Counted from the stretch's first letter, positions 1 through 8,314 are shown. The stretch is 33,468 nucleotides of DNA from a bacterium (GCA_018829565.1 JAHJTW010000202.1:1-33468), one strand, 5' to 3'. Program-made: numbers and translations. The notes: a model not told the origin generated them from the letters alone.

Positions 1-663
1 CCCGACCTCTCCCGATCCTCACGCAGCCTCCTTTACCGCGGCAACGTCGGCCACTTTCCCGGCGATACGCTGTTCGCGCGCATCGCCCGCGCCGTCTGCG
101 AGGCCGAGTGCCTGCCGCGCAAGGAACTGTACGAGGCCTGGGAAACCGCCCGGCGCATCCGGCGGCAGATGCGGGGCGGACCGGTGGTCGAACTGGCCGC
201 CGGCCACGGGCTGCTGGCGATGATCCTCATCATCCTCGATGACACGTCCGAGACCGCCCTGTGCATCGACATCCAGCGGCCGCCCAGCCACGCGACGCTT
301 CTGGCCGTCATGGAGCGGCACTGGCCGCGCCTTCAGGGGCGCATCGAGTACCATGAAGCCCGCATGGAGGATGCCGCGGTTCACGCCGGCGCCATCCTCG
401 CCTCGGTCCACGCCTGCGGCTCACTGACCGACCAGGTGCTCGATCTTGCCATCGCCGGCCGAAACCGCGTGGCCGTGCTTCCCTGCTGCCACGACCTGCA
501 GAAGTGCGACACCGGATCCCTCGAGGCCTGGATGGACGGCCCCCTCGCCGTCGACGCCACCCGGGTCGCCCGCCTGCGGCAGGCCGGCTATCGGGTCCAG
601 ACGGCCACGATTCCCGGCGACATCACGCCCAAGAACCGGCTGCTGCTGGGATGGCCGCTTTGA
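1..663 (+). CDS. SAM-dependent methyltransferase-like protein (5' partial)
   Basis: The reading frame is open from the first base, so the ORF-track start at 169 is internal and the true start lies outside the window. The visible ~220 residues contain a class-I SAM-binding motif I ('GGPVVELAAGHGLLA'), an acidic motif-II position ('ALCIDIQRP'), then 'SVHACGSLTDQ' and 'LPCCHD'. The HACG..TD / PCC pair is typical of the Methyltransf_32 (METTL25-like) group, so a cytosolic methyltransferase is likely; the substrate cannot be told. It ends with TGA just before a strong palindromic hairpin. The family is a recognition from motifs only. Confidence 0.7.
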   Translation, partial: PDLSRSSRSLLYRGNVGHFPGDTLFARIARAVCEAECLPRKELYEAWETARRIRRQMRGGPVVELAAGHGLLAMILIILDDTSETALCIDIQRPPSHATLLAVMERHWPRLQGRIEYHEARMEDAAVHAGAILASVHACGSLTDQVLDLAIAGRNRVAVLPCCHDLQKCDTGSLEAWMDGPLAVDATRVARLRQAGYRVQTATIPGDITPKNRLLLGWPL

Positions 664-686
664 GATTTTCGGGATTGGTTTATTGA

Positions 687-743
687 AAAAGTCATGAAAC
701 CCCCGTCCGGACGGGGGTTTTGCAATCAAAGCTCAAAACGTCG
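687..743 (-). repeat. Terminator-linked repeat, copy 1
   Basis: A perfect 24-nt palindrome (697-720, AAACCCCCGTCC and its complement) lies between the + strand methyltransferase stop and the - strand ParE stop, so it can act as a bidirectional terminator. Read on the minus strand it is preceded by TTTTGAGCTTTG and followed by TTTCATGACTTTTTC. Both flanks recur at copy 2, and the 5' flank also at copy 3, although the palindrome itself differs. This makes it a member of a dispersed repeat family and not only a hairpin. Confidence 0.7.
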
Positions 744-796
744 TAAGGCCGGCCGGGCATCGCGGGGCAGGCGGCTTCATGACACCGTGTTGCAGG

Positions 797-1099
797 CTAC
801 TTGATGAGCCGCGACAGCAAGACGTCTTCCACGTTTCTCCGGCCATCGATGACCGAAACGACATAAACCACATTGCCTTCGATCTTGTACATCAACCGCC
901 AGGGGTTGATGATCAGCTCCCGGTAGAGCGTGATTCCCTGGCTCTGCAATTCCGGGACAATTCGGCCGCGCTGAGGGGCTGTTTCCAGCTTTAGGATCTC
1001 GAGGGCGGTATCGACGCTGTCTTCAGCAATGTGGGCAATGATTCCCAGCAGGTCGGATTCGGCGACTCCGGCCCAGCGAACCTCGAAAGACGCGGTCAT
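797..1099 (-). CDS. RelE/ParE-family toxin-like protein (orphan)
   Basis: About 100 residues from ATG at 1099. 'FEVRWAGVAESDLLGIIAHIAEDS' at the N-terminus, 'GITLYRELIINPWRLMYKIEGNVVYVVSVIDGRRN' in the middle and a short tail match the RelE/ParE toxin fold (W/R-rich 'PWRLMYKI' strand, then the 'V.V..V.DGRR' strand). The longer track start (1189) adds residues unlike the family. The start has only a close AAGGA. Family members inhibit gyrase or cleave mRNA; which applies here is unknown. An antitoxin normally sits directly upstream in the same operon, but that space holds the divergent promoter and the next + gene, so none is visible. Confidence 0.8.
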   Translation of the reverse strand: MTASFEVRWAGVAESDLLGIIAHIAEDSVDTALEILKLETAPQRGRIVPELQSQGITLYRELIINPWRLMYKIEGNVVYVVSVIDGRRNVEDVLLSRLIK

Positions 1100-1190
1100 T
1101 TCCTTTTTCAGGCCGCCCCGGCAACCCCAATCCCGCGAACTGACATCCAGGCTTGCCGGCCCGATGCGCGGGCCGCAGAGTTGGCGCATG

Positions 1191-1228
1191 TTGACGAATT
1201 GAATTCAGACTGTTATTCTCTTATATAC
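1191..1228 (+). promoter_or_regulatory. Putative sigma-70-type promoter for the HAF-repeat gene
   Basis: TTGACG (1191-1196), a 17-bp spacer and TATTCT (1214-1219) are followed by an overlapping alternative, TTGAAT-N18-TATATA (1199-1204 / 1223-1228). The stretch is clearly AT-richer than its surroundings. The CDS start at 1277 follows with GGAGGA six bases upstream. Confidence 0.6.
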
Positions 1229-1276
1229 GCTCGTCTATTTATCGAATCCGTTACGGAATTCCTCGGAGGATATCCC

Positions 1277-2629
1277 ATGTCCCGCTCATTCACCCCAGCC
1301 CTGGCCGCGGTCTGCCTGTGCGGCCTGCTCGGCGCCGAGGTCGCTTTCACCCAGCCCACCTTCGACGCCTTCGTCATCGAACCGTGGGACGATTCCTACG
1401 AACTGGCCTTGTCCTTCATCCATGACATCAACGAGCTGAATAACGGCGTCGGCATCGCCAACATCAGTGGCGGTACGACGGCCAAGTTCACGTGGTCCCA
1501 GACGGGCGGCAAGGAAGAGGGCGACATCGGGCCCTACGAGATCAACAACCTCGGCGTGACCGCGAGCAACAGTGCCGTCTTCTGGGGGCCGGGGGACTAT
1601 GAGCTGATTCCGACGCCGGATTCCACCGGCAGCCCCGCGATCGTGGATCTCAACAACCTCAACGTCGCCGTGGGATCCGCCTCGGCCCTGGGCGAAAGCC
1701 GGGCCCTGGTCTGGGATCCCGAGAACGGGAGCCGCTGGCTGGACGATTACGGTCTGCCGGATTCCACGTCCATTGCCTACGCGATCAACGATTCCGGCCG
1801 CATCGCCGCCACGCATCACCTGCCTTCGCAGTTCACCAGCGAGAGGGCGTTTGTATTCGACCTCTCCACTCAGGAGTACTTCGGGCTTCATGACATGTTG
1901 AATCCGTCCGGGTCCGGCATCACCCGTGTGCTCGACGTGGCCGAGAACGGGATCGTGGTGGGCGAGGGCACGAAGGAGGCCTTCGGCGGCGGCATCGCCG
2001 GCTTCACCTGGACCGAGACGGGTGGTTTCACCTTCATGCCGGGCCTGAACGGCGGCCAGACCAGGCGGGTCCACCCTCGTTCGGTCAACAGCACGGGCAC
2101 GGCTGTCGGTCGCGCGCTGGATGGACAGAACGAATGGCGGGCCTTCATCTGGAACCCGGACTACGGAATGCAGGACCTCGCGTCGCTCGCGACCCTGCCC
2201 GACGGCATCAACCTGCAGGAGGCTCTCGTCATCAACGAGAACGGCTGGATCGTGGCCCTCGCCTTCGCGGGAGACCCCTTTGGCCCGCAGCGGGCTGTGG
2301 TGTTCGTTCCCCAGGGCGGAACAGCGCCGGTCGAGGAGAGGACGCCGACCACGACCCGCTTGACTTTGAAGGCCAGCGGCCCGGGCGAGGGCGGCGGTTC
2401 CCGCCTCTCGTTCACGCTGCCCGAGGCCGCTCACGTGCGCGTGAGCATCCACGACATCCGGGGCCGCAGGATAACCACGCTGGTGTCCGGGGTGCGGGCC
2501 GCCGACACGCATGAGGTGGTGTGGAACAGCCGTCTCGCCGACGGCCGGAATGCCGCCACCGGTGTCTATCTGGCCCTGCTCGAGGCGGGTCCAGACCGCG
2601 CCACGGCCAAGGTCCTGGTGCTGCGGTAG
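1277..2629 (+). CDS. Secreted HAF-repeat protein with C-terminal sorting-like domain
   Basis: The 450-residue protein starts at ATG 1277, chosen because GGAGGA lies 6 bp upstream and a signal peptide ('SFTPALAAVCLCGLLGAEVAF') follows at once; the track start at 1031 lies upstream of the likely promoter. The body (~30-340) consists of repeats of the HAF type, pairing phrases such as 'INDSGRIAATHH', 'VNSTGTAVGRALDG', 'AFIWNPDYGMQDL' and 'INENGWIVA', which usually form extracellular beta-propellers. Residues ~353-450 are an FlgD-Ig/T9SS-like domain ('RLSFTLPEAAHVRVSIHDIRG ... ATGVYLALLEAG'), probably for export or surface anchoring. Role unknown; monocistronic, convergent with the next gene. Confidence 0.75.
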   Translation: MSRSFTPALAAVCLCGLLGAEVAFTQPTFDAFVIEPWDDSYELALSFIHDINELNNGVGIANISGGTTAKFTWSQTGGKEEGDIGPYEINNLGVTASNSAVFWGPGDYELIPTPDSTGSPAIVDLNNLNVAVGSASALGESRALVWDPENGSRWLDDYGLPDSTSIAYAINDSGRIAATHHLPSQFTSERAFVFDLSTQEYFGLHDMLNPSGSGITRVLDVAENGIVVGEGTKEAFGGGIAGFTWTETGGFTFMPGLNGGQTRRVHPRSVNSTGTAVGRALDGQNEWRAFIWNPDYGMQDLASLATLPDGINLQEALVINENGWIVALAFAGDPFGPQRAVVFVPQGGTAPVEERTPTTTRLTLKASGPGEGGGSRLSFTLPEAAHVRVSIHDIRGRRITTLVSGVRAADTHEVVWNSRLADGRNAATGVYLALLEAGPDRATAKVLVLR

Positions 2630-2674
2630 CGGCACATGGCGAATAATCCGGCAAAATGCTGGAACATCAGACGC

Positions 2675-3790
2675 TTATGATCCCTCCAGCGCCTCCTTCA
2701 CATGCGGCATCAACGCCCTCGTGAACGCCACCGCATCGCGCGCCGTCAGGTGCGACCACTCGGGGCATTCGAAGCCCGCCAGCTCCGGATGGTTCTCGAA
2801 GTGGATCCCCGGCGCCCCGCTGGCCCCCACCATCCGGGCATAGATCGCCTCGCGCGGCGTGGTTTCCTGCTCGATCTCGCGCAACTCGCCGCTCGAGGGC
2901 GGACGGACCCACACCATCCGCGCTCCGCGGGCCCGCAGCTTATCGCAAGCCGCGGCGATCCGCTGGAAGTGCGCCTCGAATCCCGCCTGGACCATCTGGC
3001 CGAACTCCTCGGGCGGGATGTGCGGCGGCGGTGGCGGCGGCGTGAACAGCGGCACCCAGATCTGCTGGATGCGCGCAGCCAGCGGCGTGCCGAAGTCGCA
3101 CAGCTCCCACATGCGGTTCTGGCGGCGGTCGTCGGGCCAGGCGAAATAGGGGGGAAGCACGGGCGGCAAGTTGTCGGCCGTGCCCGGGCGGTCGGCAAGC
3201 TGCAGGTTCTTCTGCAGCAGCGTGGGCAGGGTCAGGTCATCGGCATTGATGAACGCCAGGCGCTTCTGCAGCACCGAACCGAAGACCAGGCCCGCCTTCT
3301 GCGACGGCGACCAGTTGCGGTACCGGCCCAGCGCCCCGTTGGCCCGGTCGACCGGCATGCCCTGAGGCGCCATCCACAGGCCGGGAACCGCGCCGATCAA
3401 CAGGATGCCCCGGAACTCGGTGTTGTCGGCCAGATCCTCGAGGATGGGCAGCGGATTGGTGCCCGGCATCGCGAGCTGCACCGGCAGCGCGACTCCCAGC
3501 GAGTCGGCGCAGGTCTGCAAGTCGAGGTCGAAGAGGATGCGCGACGATCCGATCACCACCATCTGGTCGGGGTCGTCGTTGACCTGCGACCGCGAGCGGG
3601 CCCACAGGTCGGACGAGTCGTTCAGGCAGGGCGCGTAACCCCATGCGCGCACCTTGCCTTCCCACACGCCTACCGCCACGAGCAGAATGACCAGCGCGAC
3701 GATCGCCGAGCGCGTCCACGCCCCCCGGGGAGTCTCGCGCCGGAACTCGCCCCCGCCGCCGCCGCTAGAACTGGAAGTAGATGAAGGCAT
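2675..3790 (-). CDS. SGNH-hydrolase-like membrane-anchored partner of the MBOAT acyltransferase
   Basis: 371 residues. A Ser/Gly-rich start is followed by one membrane segment (~28-45, 'SAIVALVILLVAVGVW') and an exported domain. 'MVVIGSSRILFDL' (GSSR at 81-84) matches the nucleophile block of DltD/AlgX/AlgJ-like SGNH proteins, and 'ECPEWSHLTARDA' near 347 matches the closing catalytic-His block, but with E..H where D..H is usual. The start overlaps the MBOAT gene by 26 bp with AGGGG upstream, so the two are translationally coupled. Such pairs move acyl groups from MBOAT to exported polysaccharides. A proline run ('FTPPPPPPHIPPEE') is unusual. The acetyl-transfer role is inferred from context. 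Confidence 0.7.
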   Translation of the reverse strand: MPSSTSSSSGGGGGEFRRETPRGAWTRSAIVALVILLVAVGVWEGKVRAWGYAPCLNDSSDLWARSRSQVNDDPDQMVVIGSSRILFDLDLQTCADSLGVALPVQLAMPGTNPLPILEDLADNTEFRGILLIGAVPGLWMAPQGMPVDRANGALGRYRNWSPSQKAGLVFGSVLQKRLAFINADDLTLPTLLQKNLQLADRPGTADNLPPVLPPYFAWPDDRRQNRMWELCDFGTPLAARIQQIWVPLFTPPPPPPHIPPEEFGQMVQAGFEAHFQRIAAACDKLRARGARMVWVRPPSSGELREIEQETTPREAIYARMVGASGAPGIHFENHPELAGFECPEWSHLTARDAVAFTRALMPHVKEALEGS

Positions 3791-5189
3791 TGTCCGACCC
3801 CTGCGTGAGAGTGAGAAGAACGAGCATGGCGCCCCAGACGATCCCGTGCGCCCAGGCGGGCAGCCGCTCGGCGGCGCGTTCGACCGGGATGGAGCGATGG
3901 ATCCAGTGCGTGACCACCAGCCCGGTGATCACGACAATGACCTTGACGATGTCCAGCGTGGGCAGCACCTGGGCGCCGTCCCTGATGATCCCGAACATCG
4001 ACAGCAGCAGCAGCTTGGCGGAACTGAAGCTGTCGGCGCGGAAGAACACCCAGGTGACGTTCACCAGCAGGTAGGTCACCAGGCCCAGGGCGATCTGTCC
4101 GCCGAGGGTACGGATCCAGGCCGCCCCGCCGAACCGGCGCTGGAGCGCGCGCTCGATCCCCAGGTATGCGCCGTGCAGTCCGCCCCAGGCGACGAACGTC
4201 CAGCTCGCCCCGTGCCACAGGCCGCCCAGCAGCATCGTGATCATCAGGTTCACGTCGGTGCGCACCTTGCCCTTGCGGTTGCCGCCGAGGGGGATGTACA
4301 GGTAGTCCCGCAGCCACGTCGACAGCGAGATGTGCCAGCGACGCCAGAAGTCCGAGAATCCCACCGCGGCGTAGGGGCAGCGGAAGTTGTCCGGCAGCGA
4401 GAATCCGAAGCACATCGCCGCGCCGATGGCGCAGGTCGAGTAACCGGCGAAGTCGAAGAAGATCTGGCCCGAGAACGCGAGGACGCCCAGCCAGGCGTCG
4501 AGGGTGGCCAGCGGTCCGCGATCCCAGTTGAACACCGTCTCGGCCGCGCCCGAGAGCATGGCGTCGGCCAGAACGACCTTCTGGAACAGGCCCAGCGTCA
4601 TCAGGAACAATCCCCAGCTGAACATCTCGCGCGTGGCGTTCTGCGGCTTCGCGCACTGGGGGATGAAATCAGTGGCGCGCACGATGGGTCCGGCCACCAG
4701 CTGCGGGAAGAACGTCACGTAAAGGGCGAAATCCAGGAACGACCGCGACGGCGCCGACCGCTTCAGGTACACGTCCAGCGTGTAGGACATGGTCTGGAAG
4801 GTGTAGAACGAGATGCCGACGGGCAGGATGATGTCGGGCTTGGCCGCCTCGAAGGTCATCCCGTAGAAGCCGACCAGGTTCTGGAAGTTCTCCAGCATGA
4901 ACCCGCCGTACTTGAAGAACCCGAGCAGGCCGAGGTTGGCGGCCAGGCTGACGCAGAGCAGGGCGACGCGTCGGCCCTTGCGCTCCTCGGTGTGCATGCG
5001 TCCGGCGGCGAACCAGTCGATGGCCGTCGAGATCCACAGCAGGATCACGAAGGGCGGATTCCAGGCCGCGTAGAACGCGTAGCTGCCCACCAGGAGCAGC
5101 GCCTTGCGGGCGGTCCAGCCGCGCATGGCGTAATACGCCGCGAGCAGGACCGCGAAATAGACCACGAAGGTCAGGGAGTTGAAGAGCAT
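3765..5189 (-). CDS. MBOAT-family (AlgI/PatA-like) O-acyltransferase
   Basis: 474 residues, a normal length for AlgI/PatA/DltB-like proteins, with many hydrophobic helices from residue 6 onward. Family signatures are clear: 'LPVGISFYTFQTMSYTLDVY' (~123-141), 'FFPQLVAGPIVR' (~160-171), 'FWRRWHISLSTWLRDYLYIP' (281-300) and 'LLGGLWHGASW', whose His326 is the conserved catalytic histidine. It should move acetyl groups across the inner membrane and hand them to the overlapping downstream SGNH-like protein for O-acetylation of an exported glycan. AGAGGA lies 5 bp before the ATG, and a good promoter lies at 5244-5272. Confidence 0.92.
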   Translation of the reverse strand: MLFNSLTFVVYFAVLLAAYYAMRGWTARKALLLVGSYAFYAAWNPPFVILLWISTAIDWFAAGRMHTEERKGRRVALLCVSLAANLGLLGFFKYGGFMLENFQNLVGFYGMTFEAAKPDIILPVGISFYTFQTMSYTLDVYLKRSAPSRSFLDFALYVTFFPQLVAGPIVRATDFIPQCAKPQNATREMFSWGLFLMTLGLFQKVVLADAMLSGAAETVFNWDRGPLATLDAWLGVLAFSGQIFFDFAGYSTCAIGAAMCFGFSLPDNFRCPYAAVGFSDFWRRWHISLSTWLRDYLYIPLGGNRKGKVRTDVNLMITMLLGGLWHGASWTFVAWGGLHGAYLGIERALQRRFGGAAWIRTLGGQIALGLVTYLLVNVTWVFFRADSFSSAKLLLLSMFGIIRDGAQVLPTLDIVKVIVVITGLVVTHWIHRSIPVERAAERLPAWAHGIVWGAMLVLLTLTQGSDNAFIYFQF

Positions 5190-5243
5190 GAAGTTCCTCT
5201 GAGGAGTGAATTCCCGTGTGGGCCGGGCCCAAATTAAGGACGG

Positions 5244-5272
5244 TTTATATCCGAATTAAAGGAAGATGTCAC
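5244..5272 (-). promoter_or_regulatory. Putative promoter of the MBOAT operon
   Basis: On the minus strand GTGACA, a 17-bp spacer and TATAAA are present, ending about 54 bp upstream of the MBOAT start codon. It lies downstream of repeat copy 2, so the operon is insulated from the glycosyltransferase gene behind it. Confidence 0.65.
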
Positions 5273-5303
5273 GCGGGAATTGTTGGGGCGGGATGGAATT
5301 TTC

Positions 5304-5359
5304 GAGAAAGTCATGAAACCCGCGCACGTGCGCGGGTTGGGGGGCCAAAGATCAAAACC
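5304..5359 (-). repeat. Terminator-linked repeat, copy 2
   Basis: A perfect 22-nt palindrome (5317-5338, AACCCGCGCAC and its complement) carries the same minus-strand flanks as copy 1: TTTTGATCTTTGG before it and TTTCATGACTTTCTC after it. It is about 200 bp downstream of the glycosyltransferase stop, in the same orientation relative to a minus-strand gene as the other copies. Confidence 0.7.
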
Positions 5360-5418
5360 TGGATCAAGACAACCGGTTGGCCGCCGACGGCATTCATGCG
5401 GGCCGACACTGGTGATCT

Positions 5419-5433
5419 CCCGGCAAAGCCGGG
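5419..5433 (-). terminator. Hairpin downstream of the glycosyltransferase gene
   Basis: CCCGGC-AAA-GCCGGG forms a short stable stem within the 353-bp gene-free stretch 5190-5542. No clear U-run follows. That stretch otherwise holds the MBOAT promoter and repeat copy 2; I see no gene in it. Confidence 0.4.
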
Positions 5434-5542
5434 GGGTCCCCCGCTTACGCTAGTATATGAGTCATTTTCTATCAAGAGATCGCCGTTTCGTATCCTTCGC
5501 CCCGGCTGGGCGGAAATCCAGTCAACCCGACCTCCGACACCT

Positions 5543-6574
5543 TCATAGACCGCGTCGAATTTCCGATGCAGGAAGGGCTTGGGGGTGGCCGCGAGGTTTC
5601 GATTTTGCGGGGAGGGGTCGGATGTGGTGACCCAGGTAGCCGAATCCCAGGGCCAGAGCCCGCAAGGCGAGGAAGAACGGCGAAGCCAGGGCAACCCTCC
5701 GGTCCTTCCGCCAGGTCTTGGCGATGAAGGGAAAAGTCGATCCCAGGTAAACCACGGTGGTGGCTTCCGCAAGGTAGAACATGTCGGTAAAAAGGGGCGC
5801 AAGCGCAATGGCGCCCAGGAGGAGTGCCATCAAGGCGACCTGGATTTTCAGGACCTGGGGAGTGTACGAGTCCTCCTTCTGGCGCTCGGGGTAGAGGTTG
5901 ACCGCCTTCCCGGCCCAGAACCCATTGTGCATTTTTTTCCTGAAATATGAGCCGATCGAATTGGCGTGGATGTGCCTGACCAGGGCCTGCGGCTGGAAGA
6001 CCATGGCATGCCCGGCTGCTGCAACCCGGTAGGACAGTTCCCGATCCTCCGCGATGGGGAATCGTTCGTCGAACCCCCCGACTTCGTCAAGCACCTCACG
6101 CCGGTAAGCCGCAGAATAGGTGTCGACGAAGCTGATCCTCTTGAAACTTCTCAGCTTGTCGTACTTGTCCTCGTATTCAACCTGCACGAACCTGGCCGTC
6201 AGCTCGGTCTGATCGGAAAGGTAAGCACCTTTGGCGGCCTGCAAGGTGGGGTCATTCCGCAGGGGAGCGGTGATCTGTTCCAGCCAATCCGTTTCGGGAA
6301 AGCAATCGGCGTCGGTGAAGCAGGTTATCTTCCCATGGGAATGGGCGATGCCGACGTTCCGCGCTGCGGCCTGGCCTCCGTTGCGGGGCATGAAGAGGAC
6401 CCGGGCTCCCAGTTCCTCGGCCAAGAAACCCGTCCCGTCGGACGACCCGTCGTCGATCACAATGATCTCGTACTGGTCCCGGGGAATGGTCTGTCGTTCG
6501 AGGGCGGCGATGCAGCCTGGCAGGGTGGCGGTCGCATTGAATGCGGGAATGATGATCGAATACCGGACCGTCAT
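5543..6574 (-). CDS. Family-2 glycosyltransferase, membrane-associated
   Basis: 343 residues. The GT-A fold is clear: 'YSIIIPAFNATATLPGCIAAL' at the N-terminus, 'IIVIDDGSSDGT' (~38-49), 'RNGGQAAARNVGI', the DxD-type 'CFTDADCFPE' (~90-99), and 'GGFDERFPIAEDRELSYRV' with the ED motif. About 100 C-terminal residues hold two or three hydrophobic segments ('VALMALLLGAIALAPLF', 'FFLALRALALGFGYLG') that would tie it to the inner membrane. GAGGG precedes the ATG at a short distance. It probably adds sugars to a surface glycan or lipid; donor and acceptor are unknown. The neighbouring MBOAT pair suggests surface polysaccharide work, but it is separated by a terminator and a promoter. The 201 bp upstream (6575-6775) show no further gene. 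Confidence 0.88.
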   Translation of the reverse strand: MTVRYSIIIPAFNATATLPGCIAALERQTIPRDQYEIIVIDDGSSDGTGFLAEELGARVLFMPRNGGQAAARNVGIAHSHGKITCFTDADCFPETDWLEQITAPLRNDPTLQAAKGAYLSDQTELTARFVQVEYEDKYDKLRSFKRISFVDTYSAAYRREVLDEVGGFDERFPIAEDRELSYRVAAAGHAMVFQPQALVRHIHANSIGSYFRKKMHNGFWAGKAVNLYPERQKEDSYTPQVLKIQVALMALLLGAIALAPLFTDMFYLAEATTVVYLGSTFPFIAKTWRKDRRVALASPFFLALRALALGFGYLGHHIRPLPAKSKPRGHPQALPASEIRRGL

Positions 6575-6775
6575 GATACCCTCATACTACTGTCCAGGAT
6601 TTCCCTCCGGAATGGGTTCCCGCTGAGCCCCTGGATTGCAATAACTCGAGCGCCTGAAAGGTCTGAAAAAGTTGAAGGACGGCTCCACCCATGGGATCAT
6701 GAAATTGCGGGGCCTCCATTACCGAGGCCGCAGGAAGCCGATATTCACAGTGTCCACCTGAACACATGTTCTCAG

Positions 6776-8314
6776 TCACGTCCACAACATTCGCTCCGCC
6801 TTCCCGAACCCCGCCACGTGGCAGGCCCGCCCGGCGAACCACAGCCCGGCTCCGCTGCACCAGTCCCCATCGATTTCCAGCTGCAGGCCCGGGCCCTCGG
6901 CGCCCTCCACCACCTTGACCCCTGCGGCCAGGTCGCGCAGGAAGGCCTCTGCCGCAGCACCGGCCGTTTCCGTGCCCCGCGGCGGCTCATCCGGTTCCCG
7001 GACCCTTCGCCCTCGCCCCGCGACCGCTTCGAGGAAGTAGCCCTCGGACAGCCGCGGCCACAGCGCCTTCAAGGTTGCGGGATGGTCGAACAGGTCGGCG
7101 CCCAGGATCCTCCCCCCGGCCGCCACCAGGACCCCCGCGGCATCGTCGGGCAACGGCAGGGCCCCGCGGTATTCCTTGATCTTCTCGTCCGCCGCCTCGA
7201 AGGCATGGCTGAGTGACCCGGTGCGGGATTGCGCCCCGGTCTCCTGGACGAACGACGCCACCTCCGACCAGACCGCGCCCTGGTCGCTGTGCGCCCGGCC
7301 GCCGTGCATGCGCGAGGCGGACATCGAGGAGACGATCTTCGACCGTACGCTCGGCGTGGAATACCGGCCCGCCGTGAACCTCCGCGACGAGAACGCCCAC
7401 CGACCCTGCTCCACGCAGCTGACCCCGATGATGCGGTCGCTCTGCGCCGCCACCATCAGCGTCGCGTTGACGGTGCGATCCTGCTTGGCGCCCACGAGGA
7501 TCTCGCCCGCCGGGATCAGCACCGGACGATCCGCCCGGTTCTCCACCACCAGCTCGGGTACGTGTCCCTGTTCCGAGACCTCGCTGACCTCGGCCAGGTT
7601 CCCGGCCAGGGCGTCCTGGAGCAGGAGGTAGGACGGTTCATCGACCACGGCGGCCCCGTGCAGCGGCCACAGGGTCACTCCCTCGTGGTGGACGGCATCG
7701 CCGAGCCGGACCTGGTCCATCCAGCTGCGCACCTGCTCCGCCGCCCGCTCCCCCGCGGCCGCTTCCAGCGCCCGTCCCCGGCTGCGGATCAGTGCCAGCA
7801 GCATCCTCGTCTCGGGCGCCAGGTGTACCGTCGAGAGTCCGATCAGCTGCAGGCCGACGCTGCGGGCTGCGTCCGGGTCGGTCCAGTCCTTCATCAGGTT
7901 CCAGACCTGAAGGACCGCCTGGTGCATGGCCGCGGCCGACCCGACCGGGTCGGCCTGCATCTTCATGATGCCCTCCCCCTTCGGGTGAAGGTTCAGGTCC
8001 ACCTTCAGGTAGGTGCGGGACGGCTGCTTGGTCCTGTCCACCCCGTTCACCGAACCCTCGGCCTGCACCTTGCCGGCGTCGATCAGTGGGGCGAGCCAGT
8101 CCGCCACCCGGCGGGGCAGGTGGCCGGCGGGACGGAAGGCGTGATCATCCACCCGGATGGCGTTGCGGTCGTGCGGATTGTCGGGCTCGCGCTCGAGGTG
8201 GATGCGTTCGCCCGGGTCAAGGTGAGCGTCGTAGAACTGGCCGCCGGCGAGCTGGGTGAAGATGGGGCCGATGGGTTCGGAGGGAGTGGGCTGGGATCTC
8301 GTTTTCTTTGCCAT
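6776..8314 (-). CDS. HIRAN domain - ARPP-1 (DUF6569-like) fusion protein
   Basis: The start is ATG 8314 because GAGAGG lies 7 bp upstream; the track start (TTG 8332) would place that ribosome site inside the gene. Residues ~15-95 are a HIRAN domain ('GGQFYDAHLDPGERIHLERE' then 'DNPHDRNAIRV', 'GHLPRRVADWLAPLIDAG'), a module that binds 3'-DNA ends in repair helicases. Residues ~200-500 match the ARPP-1 family: 'VTLWPLHGA', 'VPELVVENRADRPVLIPAGE', 'LVGAKQDRTVNATLMVAA', 'CVEQGRWAF', with a ~90-residue alpha-helical linker between the two. No helicase or nuclease is present, and there is no signal peptide. Function unknown; the domain calls rest on motif recognition. Confidence 0.75.
   Translation of the reverse strand: MAKKTRSQPTPSEPIGPIFTQLAGGQFYDAHLDPGERIHLEREPDNPHDRNAIRVDDHAFRPAGHLPRRVADWLAPLIDAGKVQAEGSVNGVDRTKQPSRTYLKVDLNLHPKGEGIMKMQADPVGSAAAMHQAVLQVWNLMKDWTDPDAARSVGLQLIGLSTVHLAPETRMLLALIRSRGRALEAAAGERAAEQVRSWMDQVRLGDAVHHEGVTLWPLHGAAVVDEPSYLLLQDALAGNLAEVSEVSEQGHVPELVVENRADRPVLIPAGEILVGAKQDRTVNATLMVAAQSDRIIGVSCVEQGRWAFSSRRFTAGRYSTPSVRSKIVSSMSASRMHGGRAHSDQGAVWSEVASFVQETGAQSRTGSLSHAFEAADEKIKEYRGALPLPDDAAGVLVAAGGRILGADLFDHPATLKALWPRLSEGYFLEAVAGRGRRVREPDEPPRGTETAGAAAEAFLRDLAAGVKVVEGAEGPGLQLEIDGDWCSGAGLWFAGRACHVAGFGKAERMLWT

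Noticed and set aside
1286-2635. Minus-strand ORF of 449 codons opposite the HAF-repeat gene
   Set aside because: Shadow frame; the + strand has promoter, ribosome site, signal peptide and repeats.
3654-5237. Plus-strand ORF of 527 codons
   Set aside because: Shadow of the MBOAT gene; the Gln/Glu/Arg-rich translation has no family pattern.
6582-6860. Small minus-strand ORF between the glycosyltransferase and HIRAN genes
   Set aside because: It overlaps the HIRAN gene end, has no ribosome site and no family pattern.
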